Shown here: piece by piece, positions 8,390 to 17,817 of the stretch
Numbering within the stretch: position 1 is the first letter of the stretch
Layout: every line of letters starts with the position of its first letter
Assembly (NCBI RefSeq): GCF_000733295.1
Contig: NZ_JPMI01000270.1
Span: forward strand, 5-64,004
DNA length: 64,000 nucleotides
Source of the DNA: Archangium violaceum Cb vi76
Lineage (GTDB): Bacteria > Myxococcota > Myxococcia > Myxococcales > Myxococcaceae
Direction of reading: 5' to 3'
Notes under the pieces: model-generated
What the model saw: only the letters and a program-made list of their open reading frames with translations
Told to the model about the DNA's origin: nothing
The model's database searches: none
Translations under genes and position numbers: made by a program

Positions 8390-9418
8390 ATGGAAGGACC
8401 TCCCTCCTCTTCGAGCGATGCAGTTTCTCCTGGTCATGCCCCCAACCCGCGGAACAAATTGGCCTCGCCTGTGATGGAGTGGGTCGATTGGAGTGATGCG
8501 TTCGTTCGGGCCACGTCGTGGCTGGATGATGTTCACGCGCAAATCACCCAGGGCGGAGACGTTCAGTCCGGCATGGAGTCCCTGCACCGGGGACTGCGGA
8601 CCCTTCGCCGCAAGTGGGACCGGGAGGAGTGGCGCCGCTTCTGCCTGGAAGCCGTGCGCACCCACCCTCTGCGTGAAGTCATCCACCAGTGTCCCTTCAC
8701 CCGTCATGCGTTCGAGCGTCCCCGTGGCTACGCGGGGGACGCCGAGCTCATCGACTACCTCTACAACGACCACGCGCACGTGGACGGCCTGGAGTACCAG
8801 GGCCGGGAAATCTACCGCTACATGCATGACCAGCCGAGCGCGCGCAGCGTGCGCGAGCGGCGCGAATTGCTGGCGGCGGAGATCGACTCCACCGCCGAGC
8901 GGGTGCACCTGCCGCGCATCCTCTCCGTGGCGTGTGGCTACCTGCGCGAGGCGGAGTTGTCCACGGCCGTGCGAGACCACCGGCTCGGCGAGCTGATCGC
9001 CTTCGATCAGGATCCGCTCTGCCTGGCGGAGATCGCCCGGGAGTTCCCCACCGGTCCGGTGCGGACGGTGTGCGGCTCGGTGCGCTCCCTGCTCCTGGGG
9101 AAGACCTCCTTCCGGGACATGGACTTCGTCTATTCGGCGGGCCTGTACGACTACCTGGCCGAGGGCACCGCCGCACGGCTCACCCGGCTGCTCTTCCACA
9201 TGCTGCGCTCGGGCGGAAAGCTGCTGGTGGCCAACTTCGCCGTCATCCCCCCCGAGTCCGGGTACATGGAAGCCTTCATGGACTGGTGGCTCGTCTACCG
9301 CGACGAGAGCCAGATGCGGGCCCTCACCGCGGAGATAGACCCTTCCGAGCTGGCCGAGGTGAAGCTGTTCCGCGACAGCGTGGACAACGTCATCTACCTG
9401 TCGCTCACCCGCCGCTGA
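8390..9418 (+). CDS. class I SAM-dependent methyltransferase
   Basis: A 342-residue protein with a Rossmann-type methyltransferase core in its second half. A glycine-containing motif I appears as LSVACGYLREAEL, then an acidic strand end (LIAFDQD), a FVYSAGLYDYL motif IV region, and LRSGGKLLVANF, which is the usual post-motif strand. The N-terminal 130 residues are helical (SLHRGLRTLRRKWDREEW). The start is uncertain: ATG 8390, or GTG/ATG 8471/8474, giving 314 residues. The substrate is unknown. It ends three bases from the convergent trifunctional kinase gene. Confidence 0.75.
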   Translation: MEGPPSSSSDAVSPGHAPNPRNKLASPVMEWVDWSDAFVRATSWLDDVHAQITQGGDVQSGMESLHRGLRTLRRKWDREEWRRFCLEAVRTHPLREVIHQCPFTRHAFERPRGYAGDAELIDYLYNDHAHVDGLEYQGREIYRYMHDQPSARSVRERRELLAAEIDSTAERVHLPRILSVACGYLREAELSTAVRDHRLGELIAFDQDPLCLAEIAREFPTGPVRTVCGSVRSLLLGKTSFRDMDFVYSAGLYDYLAEGTAARLTRLLFHMLRSGGKLLVANFAVIPPESGYMEAFMDWWLVYRDESQMRALTAEIDPSELAEVKLFRDSVDNVIYLSLTRR

Positions 9419-9421
9419 AGC

Positions 9422-12400
9422 TCAGTGCGTCTCATGCGCCTCGCGCGGCTCCTCGGGGCCGCGGCGGGGCAGCGTGACGGTGAAGGTGGCGCCCTTGCCC
9501 AGGGCGCTCTCCACCTCGATGGTGCCCCCGAGCGCCTGGACGATTTCCCGGACGATCCACAGCCCGATGCCGAAGCCGCCGTAGTGGCGCACGGACACGG
9601 CGCGCTCGAAGCGCTCGAAGATGCGCGCCGCGTCCTCCTCGGCGATGCCGATGCCCTCGTCGCGCACCCGGAGCCGCGCCTGGGTGGCGTCTCCCTCGAC
9701 GGTGATTTCGATGGGACGGCCCGCGCCATACTTCGTCGCGTTGGTGAGCAGGTTGACCACCACCTGCTCCAGCCGCATGGCGTCCCAGTGGCCCACCATG
9801 ACGGAGGGCAGGCTCAGCCGCGGCTCGCACTCGGCGCGGGTGAGCGCCTCGCGTGAGCGATCCACCACGCCGCGCACCAGCTGCACCAGGTCCACGTCCT
9901 CGAGCTTGCCCAGCATCTGTCCCTGGGCGATGCGCGAGATGTCCAGCAGCTCGTTCACCAGCTTGCCCAGGCGCTGCGTCTGGAGGTTGGCGGACTCCAG
10001 CTTGGCACCGAGCCGCTCCGGGGGCAGCCGCTCCAGTCCCTGGCGCACCTGCGACATGAGGCCCTGGATGTGGAGCTGCAGCGAGGTGAGGGGCGTCTTC
10101 AGCTCGTGCGCGGCGATGGAGAGGAAGTCGTCGCGGCGCCGCACCGCCTCCTGCTCCTCGCGGTAGAGCCGGCCCCGCTCCTCGGAGAGGGCGGCCATGC
10201 GCTCGAAGCCCTCGGCGTTCTCCAGCGCGGCGCCCGCCAGGATGCAGACGAAGGAGGCCAGCCGCTCCTCGTCCTCACCGAAGAGCTCGCCCACCTGACG
10301 GTGGCTGACGCACACGCACGCCACCGTCTTGCCGCGCACCTGGATGGGCGCGCACAGCAGCGAGCGAACGCCCAGCAACTCCATGCTCTCGCTGACGCCG
10401 CCGGGCATGCCCTGGCCCATCACCGCCGGGCGTCCCGTCTCCAGCGTCCGGGCGATGGCGGTCCGGCCCACGCCCGCGGACGCGAGCTCGTCCTCGGGCA
10501 GCAGCGCCTCCGGGTCGAACACCACGCAGTGCTCCGGGCGCAGCAGCTCCATCATGGAGCGGCGCGCGGCGTCGAACACCGCCTCGCGGGTGAGGGCGGA
10601 GGCGATGCGCCGGCCCGCGTCCAGCACGCGGGGGAAGCGGTCCGCCAGGGACAGGGTGTCCGAGCGCTCCGCGCTCCCAGCGCTCTCCTGTCCCAGCCCC
10701 TGCTCCAGCTCCTGCAACTCGCGGGTGCCCGTCTCCAGGTCCGCGGCGGCGCCCGGCCAGCCGAGTGCCCGGCCCACCTGCCCTCGCGCCAGCAGCGTCT
10801 GGGCGCGCTCGTGGCGCATGCCCAGCTCGTTGGCCACGCTCAGGCCCTGCTCCAGCCAGCGGCGGGCACGGCGCGCGTGTCCGGACATGGCCGCCAGCAG
10901 GGCCCGCTCGCGCAGGGCGTGCGGGAGGTTGTTGCGGTAGGTGTTCGCCACGTCGTGCGCGCGCCGGGCCACGTGCTCGGCCCGTTTCAGCAGCGCCTTG
11001 CGCTCATGCGGGGCCAGGGGGGACACCTGCTCGGCGCTCTGACGCAGGGCGGTGGCCAGCCAGCCCGGAATGGGCGACACGTACTCCGAATGCAGGTGGG
11101 CCGCCTCGGCGATGCGCTGCGCTTCCTCCAGCGTGGCCACCGCGCCCTCGGCGTCCCCCTCGCGCAACTGACGGATGGCCTCCGCCTGGAGCACGCCCGA
11201 GTGCGATTGGGGATCCGCCTCCGGGTTGGAGATCTCCCCCTCGAGCAGCCCGCGGGGGATGCGGCCTCCCGAGGCCTTGCCCCAGGCCTCCAGCGCCAGC
11301 CGCACCGCGTACCTGTCTCCAATGGCCAGGGCCTCGCCGTGCAGCCGCTGGCTGGCCTCCAGCGCCTCCTTCAACTTCCCCTGCCGGTACAGGCACATGA
11401 TGGTGTTGAAGGTGGCGTTGTTGACCTCCCAGCGGTCTCCCGTCCGGTCCAGCAGCCGTACCGCCTCGCGGCATTTATCGATGCTCTCCTCGAAGCGGCT
11501 CTCCGCGTAGAGGGCCAGGGCGTAGAAGTGCAACGTCTGTCCTTGTCCCCACACGTCGCCCATCTCCCGGCGCATGGCCAGGGACTTCTCCGCGTAGGCG
11601 TTGGCCCGGCGGAACCAGGGCAGGGTGGTCATCGCGGGCGAGTGCTCCGAGTAGGCCTGGGCCAGCTCGGGTGTGGGCGGGTAGCGCTCGGCGATGTTGA
11701 GGTCTCTCAGGTGGGCCCAGATGACGGCCATGCGGCCGCGCAGGTACCAGTAGTTGTAGGCCAGCCGGCTGTAGATATGGACGGCCAGCAGGTCCTCCTC
11801 GCTCTCCTCGAGGGGACGGCGCGCCAGCCACAGCCTGGGCAGCAGGGTATGGCCCGCCTGGACGCCCACCTCCCAGAGGGCCGCCAGGCTCAACGCGGCG
11901 GACGAGCGGGGCACGAAGCGGCCGAGCAGCCGGAGGGCCTGCTCCATGGCCGCGTTGCCCTCGTCCACGTTGCCGCGCCGGAAGGCCAGCTCGCCCAGCT
12001 TGGCCAGCGTGCGAGCCTGATCCAACCGGTTATGGGCGAGCGACTGGGCGAGCGTGAGCTGTTGTTGGGCGGCGTCATAGCCGCCGCGCAGCATGAGCAC
12101 GTCCCCGAAGCCGGCGCTGATGCGGAAGCGGATGCCCGGGTCGGCCCCGGACGCGCCCCGCTCGGCGATGCGGTAGTTGTGCTCCGCCGTCTCCAGGGCG
12201 AACTGCTGCCGGGCCCGTTCTGCGGCCACCAGCGCGTACGGCAGGGCCTGGGTGTACTCGCCCGCGGCGTCGAAGTGGTAGGCCAGCTCGAAGGGGTCCG
12301 CCGGCGGGTTGGCCGCGATGGCGCGCGCCGCCAGCCGGTGCAGCTCCCGGCGCTCCTCGGGCTTGAGCAGGCCCAGCAGCGCCTCGCGCAGCTTGTCGTG

Positions 12401-14395
12401 GACGAAGGTGTAGCGGCCGCTCGTGCCTTCCCACAGCATGTGCCGGCGCCGCGGCTCCACCAGCCCCGCCACCACCCGCTCGCGCGTCGTGCCCGACAGG
12501 CTCGCCACCCGCTCCAGGTCGAAGTTCTTGCCCAGCACCGCGCCCACCGACAGCAGGCGCAGGGACTCCGGCGGCAGCAGCTTCAGCCGGCGCACCAGGA
12601 AGGAGGCCGCCTGCCGCGAGGAGCGCACGTGCGCCATGGCCTCGGGCTCCACCTGCCAGCCCCGGGGCCCCGGCACCAGCGCGCCGTCCTCCACCAGTCC
12701 GTGCAGCACCGCCGAGGCCATGAAGGGATTGCCCTCGGACAGCCGCACCACCAGTTCCATCGCCTCGCGCGGCAGCGTGCCGGCCATGGACTCCAGCATG
12801 CGCGCCACGTCCGCGGGCCCGAAGGCCGTCAGCCGCAGGTGCGCCGCCGGGTTGAGCCGGCGCAGCACATGGCCGGGGCCCACCTCCTCGCTGCGGAAGG
12901 ACACGATGATCATCACGTGCCCGCCCACGCTGCGGCGTGCCTGCTGCCAGCTCTCCAATGACCGGAGCGTCGGCTCATCCGCCCACTGACAATCCTCGAG
13001 CAGCACCACCGAGGGCTCCGCCTCCGTGCCCAGCGCGCCCAGCAGCGTGGTGAGGGCCCAGGTGCCACGGCTCTCGCCCAGGGACTCGGGGCCCAGGCCC
13101 TGCTGGGCGGGGCGCAGCACCGGCTGCAACTGCGGCAGCACCGTGCACACCGAGGCCGCCTGCTCCTGCAACCGCTCGCGCAGCAACTCCGCCAGCGCGG
13201 GCCGCTCCAGGGCCGCCGAGGCGATGCCCGAGGCCACGTCCGCGAAGAGCTGGAAGGGCCGTTGCGCGGACTGGGCCACGGCCTGTCCTTGTAGCAACCA
13301 GGCCCGGTGCTGGCGCGCGCGCGTGGCGAACTCCTCCAGCAGCCGGCTCTTGCCTCCACCGCTCTCGGCCTCCACCACCAGCAGCCGCCCCGGCTCCGTG
13401 CGGGCGCGCTCCAGCTCACGCTCCAGCAGCGCCAGCTCCTCGTGCCGGCCCACGAAGGAGGGCTCGGTGAGGCTGTGGCGCATGTCATGGGCGCCCGCCA
13501 CCAGCTCGGGATCCTGCTCGCCCCGGGCCAGCGCGGCCTCGATGGCGCGCAGGTCCTCTCGCGCGGACTCGGCGGACTGGTAGCGGTCCTGGGGATCCGT
13601 CTGCAGCAGACGCGAGACGACCTCCTCCAGCGCGCGGGGCACCTCCACACCGGTGGTGCGCAGCCGGGGCCGGCTGGTGAGGTGCTGGCGCAACACCTCG
13701 CCCACGGAGGCGCCGTCGAAGGCCGGGTGGCCGGCGAGCGCCTCGAAGAGGACGGTGCCCACCGCGTACAGGTCCGAAGTGGCCTCCACCGGACGGTTGA
13801 GGAGCCCGGCCTGCTCGGGCGAGAGGTAGCGCGCGGTGCCCACCGGCAGGTCGCGCAGGGACGGGTCCAGCCGTTCACTGCGCGCCAGGCCAAAGTCCAC
13901 CAACGTGGCGCGGGTGAGGGTGGGACGGCCCTCGACGATGATGTTGGAGGGCTTCACATCCCGGTGGAGGATGCCGTGGGCGTGCGTCTCGGCGAGGGCG
14001 GCCAGCACACACTGGCCCACGATGAGCGCCTCGGGAACGGACAGGGTGCCGCTGGCGAGCCGCTCCTGGAGCGATGCCCCGGCCACGAAGGGCGTCACCA
14101 GGAAGAGCAGGTCTCCCCCGGTGCCGAAGTGCAGGACGGGCACGAGGTAGGGGCTGTGCAGGGAGCGCAGCACGCCGGCCTCGTGCTCCAGACGCTGGCG
14201 GGCGGTGGAGACCAGGGACAGGGCGGATGTCGTCTTGATGACGAGCCGGGCCCCGGTATGCAGGTCCACCCCGAGCCACGTGGTGATGCCACGGCCCTGC
14301 TTGATGCGTTGGGTCAACTCAAAGCGGTTGCCCAGACGCCTGCCGGGATGCGCCCCTTCCAGAGAGGGTCCAGCCTGTTCGTAGCCCTCCGCCAT
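9422..14395 (-). CDS. trifunctional Ser/Thr kinase - AAA ATPase - sensor histidine kinase
   Basis: A 1657-residue signalling protein. In order: a Ser/Thr kinase domain (about 24-285) with Lys54 (VIK), HRDVKPSN (144-151) and DFG (167-169); an AAA-type ATPase with Walker A ESGGGKS (344-350), then a long helical TPR-like region; a GAF domain (roughly 1270-1400); a HisKA dimerisation helix with the phosphoacceptor in AAHELKTPLT; and a HATPase domain with NLLTNATKYG, DEGIGI and GFGIGLWIV. All catalytic motifs of both kinases are present, although the glycine loop of the first is loose (GRGITTWLG). The ATG at 14395 follows GGGGAGGG. No response regulator is adjacent. This architecture is known from myxobacteria and cyanobacteria; the signal and targets are unknown. 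Confidence 0.92.
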   Translation of the reverse strand: MAEGYEQAGPSLEGAHPGRRLGNRFELTQRIKQGRGITTWLGVDLHTGARLVIKTTSALSLVSTARQRLEHEAGVLRSLHSPYLVPVLHFGTGGDLLFLVTPFVAGASLQERLASGTLSVPEALIVGQCVLAALAETHAHGILHRDVKPSNIIVEGRPTLTRATLVDFGLARSERLDPSLRDLPVGTARYLSPEQAGLLNRPVEATSDLYAVGTVLFEALAGHPAFDGASVGEVLRQHLTSRPRLRTTGVEVPRALEEVVSRLLQTDPQDRYQSAESAREDLRAIEAALARGEQDPELVAGAHDMRHSLTEPSFVGRHEELALLERELERARTEPGRLLVVEAESGGGKSRLLEEFATRARQHRAWLLQGQAVAQSAQRPFQLFADVASGIASAALERPALAELLRERLQEQAASVCTVLPQLQPVLRPAQQGLGPESLGESRGTWALTTLLGALGTEAEPSVVLLEDCQWADEPTLRSLESWQQARRSVGGHVMIIVSFRSEEVGPGHVLRRLNPAAHLRLTAFGPADVARMLESMAGTLPREAMELVVRLSEGNPFMASAVLHGLVEDGALVPGPRGWQVEPEAMAHVRSSRQAASFLVRRLKLLPPESLRLLSVGAVLGKNFDLERVASLSGTTRERVVAGLVEPRRRHMLWEGTSGRYTFVHDKLREALLGLLKPEERRELHRLAARAIAANPPADPFELAYHFDAAGEYTQALPYALVAAERARQQFALETAEHNYRIAERGASGADPGIRFRISAGFGDVLMLRGGYDAAQQQLTLAQSLAHNRLDQARTLAKLGELAFRRGNVDEGNAAMEQALRLLGRFVPRSSAALSLAALWEVGVQAGHTLLPRLWLARRPLEESEEDLLAVHIYSRLAYNYWYLRGRMAVIWAHLRDLNIAERYPPTPELAQAYSEHSPAMTTLPWFRRANAYAEKSLAMRREMGDVWGQGQTLHFYALALYAESRFEESIDKCREAVRLLDRTGDRWEVNNATFNTIMCLYRQGKLKEALEASQRLHGEALAIGDRYAVRLALEAWGKASGGRIPRGLLEGEISNPEADPQSHSGVLQAEAIRQLREGDAEGAVATLEEAQRIAEAAHLHSEYVSPIPGWLATALRQSAEQVSPLAPHERKALLKRAEHVARRAHDVANTYRNNLPHALRERALLAAMSGHARRARRWLEQGLSVANELGMRHERAQTLLARGQVGRALGWPGAAADLETGTRELQELEQGLGQESAGSAERSDTLSLADRFPRVLDAGRRIASALTREAVFDAARRSMMELLRPEHCVVFDPEALLPEDELASAGVGRTAIARTLETGRPAVMGQGMPGGVSESMELLGVRSLLCAPIQVRGKTVACVCVSHRQVGELFGEDEERLASFVCILAGAALENAEGFERMAALSEERGRLYREEQEAVRRRDDFLSIAAHELKTPLTSLQLHIQGLMSQVRQGLERLPPERLGAKLESANLQTQRLGKLVNELLDISRIAQGQMLGKLEDVDLVQLVRGVVDRSREALTRAECEPRLSLPSVMVGHWDAMRLEQVVVNLLTNATKYGAGRPIEITVEGDATQARLRVRDEGIGIAEEDAARIFERFERAVSVRHYGGFGIGLWIVREIVQALGGTIEVESALGKGATFTVTLPRRGPEEPREAHETH

Positions 14396-14616
14396 CAATG
14401 CCCTCCCCCTCTGGTCGCACCACCTACGGTGGTGGGGTCGGCGCGTCATCGACAAGCTTGGGACCGCCGAGTGCGGTGCCAAGGGGGGCGAGGCGGCTCA
14501 TGCGCCAGAGGGTAGGGTGCTTCAAATGAGCAGGCGGGCTCACTTCCGCATCCCCTCGGGTATGGGGAGGGCCGCCCGTGCTGTCGCCCGGAGAGCAGGG
14601 GAGCGGGCGGACCATG

Positions 14617-14653
14617 GGGGAAGGGGCCCGTGGCGGACGCGGGTCCCTTCCCC
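14617..14653 (-). terminator. terminator hairpin of the PHB depolymerase gene
   Basis: GGGGAAGGGGCCCG (14617-14630) pairs with CGGGTCCCTTCCCC (14640-14653), a 14-bp stem with a single G-T wobble and a 9-base loop. It begins 23 bases after the depolymerase stop codon on the minus strand. Confidence 0.7.
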
Positions 14654-14676
14654 AGGGAACTGCTCGGACTGAAGGG

Positions 14677-17589
14677 CTACTTGTACTCCACCGTCAGCGT
14701 GGCGCCGGTGCCCTCGGTGAGGAAGAGGTACGAGGTACCCGAGGGGTTCTGCTTGAACTGGAGCCGGGCCTGCGTCTTGCCCGTCCTGTTGATGGAGGCC
14801 AGCCCCGAGGCGTTGAAGTCCGCCGAGCTCTGCGTGCCGGTGGTGAACTTGATGATTTCGGCGACGGCGGAGGCGGTGGCGGCCGCGGCGTAGTCGGTGG
14901 TCTCCGTGGTGGCGCTGGTGCCGAACACCCCGTTCTTCAGATCGATGACGAGCGTGTTGCCGGCGGCGGGGTCGGACCACGGGTCACCTCCCGCGGAGGA
15001 CAGCGTCACCTCGAGCGAGGCGCGCACGAGGGTGGCGGTGTCCGGCAGCGACGAGGTGTCGAACGAGAAGAAGGTCCGGTTGAGCTTCCCGTCGGTGCCC
15101 TTGCCGATGGCCGGCGTGGTGATGGTGCCCACCGCGGGCGAGCTCCCATCCGCGTTCGCCTTCACGTACCCGTCATCCGCCGCGATGCTGGAGAAGGACA
15201 CGGTCGTGGTCCCGCCGCTGGTGTTGTTCACGGTCACCGAGGTGTCGTTGTCCGTGCTCACGTTGTTGGCGGCGTCATAGGCCTTGGCCATGAGCGAGTG
15301 GCCGCCGTTGGCCACGCCCGCCGTGTTCCAGGTGAAGACGTACGGGGCCGCCGTGTCGGTGTCCGCCAGCGAGCCGTCGATGTAGAACTCGACCTTCTTC
15401 ACGCCGGCGGCATCCGTGGCGTTCGCCGTCACGTCCACGGTGCCGCTGACGGTGGCGGCGTTGGCCGGGGCGGTGATGTTCACCGTGGGGGGCGTGGTGT
15501 CGGACGAGGCGCTCGGCGGGCCCACGGAGATGCTGTCCACCCACGCCTTCGCACGGCTGACGCTCGAGCCGGTGTCCGTCGCCGTGACGATGAACTTCAG
15601 GACGACGGTCCGGTTGGCGTACGCGGACAGGTCGATGTCGGCCCGCTGCGTCCAGGTGGCCTCGGTGGTGGTGCCCATGCCCGTCCGGGTGACGGAGTCC
15701 ACGACGTTGTCGGTGCCGTTGTTGACCACGACCCTGAAGCTGGCCGAGGCCAGGGTGTTGGCACCAGAGAGGTCCAGCTTGCGCCAGTAGGTGAGCCGGG
15801 GGTTGGCGGTGAGCGTCACGCTGACGCTCGCGGTGCGGGTGACGGTGTTGAAGGCCGGCGTGGCGGAGCCCAGGAGGGACTGGCTCCCGGTGATGCCGCT
15901 CTGGTCACTGGCGTCGAGCGCCCACTCGGAGATGCTCCAGCCCGGGTTGTCGGGGCCGGCCTTGGAGAAGCGCTCGGTGAAGCGCACGGAGTCCTGGTCC
16001 ACCGTCACGGACACCGAGGCCGAGGCCGCCGTGTTGCCCGCGGCGTCGTAGGCCCTCGCCTGGAGGTTGTGGACGCCCGGGGTGTACGCCGTGGTGTTCC
16101 AGTTGTACGTGTACGGCCCGGCCGCCAGTGACGCGACGCCCTGGCCCACCACGGCGCCGTCGATGAGGAACTCCACCTTGGTAACCCCGGTGTCGTCCGA
16201 GGCGGTGACGGCGATGTCCACGGCGCCGGCCACGGTGGAGCCGACGGTGGGGAAGGTGATGGCCACGGTGGGCGCCGTGGTGTCGGAGATGCCGCCCGTC
16301 ACGGTGACGGAGACGGTGCTGGAGGTGGCGGTGTTGCCCGCGGCGTCATGGGCCCTGGCCACCAGGGTATGGGTTCCATTGGTGGCCGCCGCGGTGTTCC
16401 AGCTGTACTCGAAGGGGGACGCCGTGTCGGTGCCCACCAGGGTGTTGTCGATGGAGAACTCCACCTTGGCGATGCCGACGTTGTCCGTGGCGTTGGCCGC
16501 CACCCGCACCGTGCCGCTCACGGTGGCGCCGTTGGCCGGCGCGGAGAGGCTCACCGTGGGCGGGACCGCATCGGAGTTGTCGAGCCCGAAGAACTTCGCC
16601 ACGTACCAGGTGGAGCAGATGTCCGTGTCCAGGATGTACGCGCCCGCCGTGCCGCACGCCGCGCTGCCGCCGGGGAACTTCGTGGCCGGGTCGATGGGCG
16701 TGCCATGCCCCATGCCGGTGAGGGCATAGGTCTCCACCAGCACGTTGCCCGCGGCGTCCTTGTAGCCCTTGTGCGGGTAGCCGGCGACCGTGTCATTGAC
16801 GTCCGCCGTCAGATCGATGCCGTGCACCGCCGTCCACTGCTCCACGGCCTCGTTCTGGTTGGTGTTCTTCACGACGTAGTCGCCCGTGCCGTGCCAGATG
16901 GAGATCTTCGGGTAGGGGCCCGTGTAGCCGGGGTAGGCGTTGCGGACCAGGTCCGCCCACGCCGCGGGCGTCTTGTCCGCTCCCGGGCTCATGCAGGAGA
17001 ACGCTTCGGTCATCGAGGTCGCGCACTTGTACGGGACGCCGGCCATGGGCGCGGCCCCGGCGAAGACGTCCGGGTAGGCCGCGGCCATGACGAGCGTCAT
17101 CGCGGCGCCCGCGGACAGGCCCGTGACGAAGACGCGGCGACCGTCGATGGCGTGGTCGGCCTTCATCTTGTCGACCATCTGCTTGATGGAGAGCGCCTCG
17201 CCCTGGCCTCGCGTGATGTCACCCGGCTCGAACCAGTTGAAGCAGATGTTCTGGTTGTTGCCGCTCACCTGCTCCGGGTACAGCACGTAGAACTTGAGCT
17301 GGTCCGCCAGCGCGCTCCAGCCGGTGTTGGGGTACGCGTTGGCCTGCTGGGTACAGCCATGCAGCGCCACCACCAGCGGCGCGTTGGCCGGCATGTTGGC
17401 CGGCACGTACTTCCACATCTTCAGATTGCCGGGGTTGGTGCCGAAGCTCGTCACCTGCGTGAACGGGCTCTCGGCAACGCCCAGCGCCTCCAGGGGAGCT
17501 GCCTCCTCTGGCGGCGGCATGCCCTCGCACCCGAGCACCGCCAGCGTGAGAAGTGCCCCCACTGCTCCTCCGAAACGACGCTTCATCAT
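14677..17589 (-). CDS. secreted PHB-depolymerase-family esterase with Ig-like and DNRLRE domains
   Basis: A 970-residue lipoprotein (Cys21 in AVLGC). Residues about 45-340 form an esterase/PHB depolymerase catalytic domain: oxyanion segment HGCTQ (77-81), lipase box GLSAG with Ser159, Asp237 (HGTGDYVV) and His295 (GMGHGTP). Then come Ig-like modules of the type APANGATVSGTV...VEFSIDN, a carbohydrate-binding-like insert, and a C-terminal DNRLRE-type module (DDGYVKANADG onward). Expected reaction: hydrolysis of polymeric 3-hydroxyalkanoates outside the cell, the extra modules binding the solid polymer. The start is the ATG pair at 17589/17586, after GGGAGAA. It is divergent from the esterase at 17908 and shares its operators. 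A related feruloyl- or acetylxylan-esterase substrate remains possible. Confidence 0.85.
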   Translation of the reverse strand: MMKRRFGGAVGALLTLAVLGCEGMPPPEEAAPLEALGVAESPFTQVTSFGTNPGNLKMWKYVPANMPANAPLVVALHGCTQQANAYPNTGWSALADQLKFYVLYPEQVSGNNQNICFNWFEPGDITRGQGEALSIKQMVDKMKADHAIDGRRVFVTGLSAGAAMTLVMAAAYPDVFAGAAPMAGVPYKCATSMTEAFSCMSPGADKTPAAWADLVRNAYPGYTGPYPKISIWHGTGDYVVKNTNQNEAVEQWTAVHGIDLTADVNDTVAGYPHKGYKDAAGNVLVETYALTGMGHGTPIDPATKFPGGSAACGTAGAYILDTDICSTWYVAKFFGLDNSDAVPPTVSLSAPANGATVSGTVRVAANATDNVGIAKVEFSIDNTLVGTDTASPFEYSWNTAAATNGTHTLVARAHDAAGNTATSSTVSVTVTGGISDTTAPTVAITFPTVGSTVAGAVDIAVTASDDTGVTKVEFLIDGAVVGQGVASLAAGPYTYNWNTTAYTPGVHNLQARAYDAAGNTAASASVSVTVDQDSVRFTERFSKAGPDNPGWSISEWALDASDQSGITGSQSLLGSATPAFNTVTRTASVSVTLTANPRLTYWRKLDLSGANTLASASFRVVVNNGTDNVVDSVTRTGMGTTTEATWTQRADIDLSAYANRTVVLKFIVTATDTGSSVSRAKAWVDSISVGPPSASSDTTPPTVNITAPANAATVSGTVDVTANATDAAGVKKVEFYIDGSLADTDTAAPYVFTWNTAGVANGGHSLMAKAYDAANNVSTDNDTSVTVNNTSGGTTTVSFSSIAADDGYVKANADGSSPAVGTITTPAIGKGTDGKLNRTFFSFDTSSLPDTATLVRASLEVTLSSAGGDPWSDPAAGNTLVIDLKNGVFGTSATTETTDYAAAATASAVAEIIKFTTGTQSSADFNASGLASINRTGKTQARLQFKQNPSGTSYLFLTEGTGATLTVEYK

Positions 17590-17647
17590 GGGTTCTCCCT
17601 GGGAAAGGGGAGGTAATGCCTTACCATAATCCCTTGAATGCTGCTTA

Positions 17648-17664
17648 TTGACGCGCAATGTCAA
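17648..17664. promoter_or_regulatory. TTGAC/GTCAA dyad, copy 1
   Basis: TTGACGCGCAATGTCAA is an inverted repeat with 5-base arms. Read leftward it contains a perfect TTGACA (-35-like), so it may overlap the depolymerase promoter. It matches 14 of 17 positions of the second copy at 17730. Confidence 0.5.
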
Positions 17665-17676
17665 ACCCTTGCGAAC

Positions 17677-17714
17677 ATGAAGCTAGCATCATGAAAACAT
17701 GAACCCGGCATCAG
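17677..17714. promoter_or_regulatory. operator pair 1 (two 16-bp palindromes 22 bp apart)
   Basis: ATGAAGCTAGCATCAT (17677-17692) and ATGAACCCGGCATCAG (17699-17714) are near-perfect inverted repeats of one consensus, ATGAA-N-CCGGC-N-TCAT. Their starts are 22 bp apart, about two helical turns, which places both on one face of the DNA. This suggests cooperative binding of a dimeric regulator. Confidence 0.65.
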
Positions 17715-17729
17715 GTTGCACCGCCGGGT

Positions 17730-17746
17730 ATGACGCGCGACGTCAA
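17730..17746. promoter_or_regulatory. TGACG/CGTCA dyad, copy 2
   Basis: ATGACGCGCGACGTCAA contains TGACG and CGTCA arms around five bases. It is the counterpart of 17648-17664 in the duplicated module, 82 bp away. Confidence 0.5.
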
Positions 17747-17766
17747 GGCAGGCGGGAGGGGAGAAC

Positions 17767-17804
17767 CTGAACCGGGCATCATACAAACATGAGTCCGGCT
17801 TCAT
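17767..17804. promoter_or_regulatory. operator pair 2 (two 16-bp palindromes 22 bp apart)
   Basis: CTGAACCGGGCATCAT (17767-17782) and ATGAGTCCGGCTTCAT (17789-17804) repeat the same palindrome with the same 22-bp spacing as pair 1, exactly 90 bp further on. The right-hand site would overlap a -35 position for the esterase gene. Confidence 0.65.
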
Positions 17805-17817
17805 GTTACGGTAGTAT
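17789..17817 (+). promoter_or_regulatory. candidate promoter of the esterase gene
   Basis: TAGTAT (17812-17817) is a fair -10. Seventeen bases upstream lies ATGAGT, a poor -35 match that coincides with the start of the last operator palindrome. A weak -35 under an operator would fit activator- or repressor-controlled expression. Confidence 0.35.

Noticed and set aside
10070-12961. 963-codon plus-strand frame opposite the trifunctional kinase
   Set aside because: The composition is that of a shadow frame, and the opposite strand has unmistakable kinase and ATPase motifs.
14578-16131. Long plus-strand open frame opposite the PHB depolymerase gene
   Set aside because: It is rich in Arg, Gly and Val, shows no family motif, and lies antisense to a gene with clear domains; high GC suppresses stop codons in such frames.
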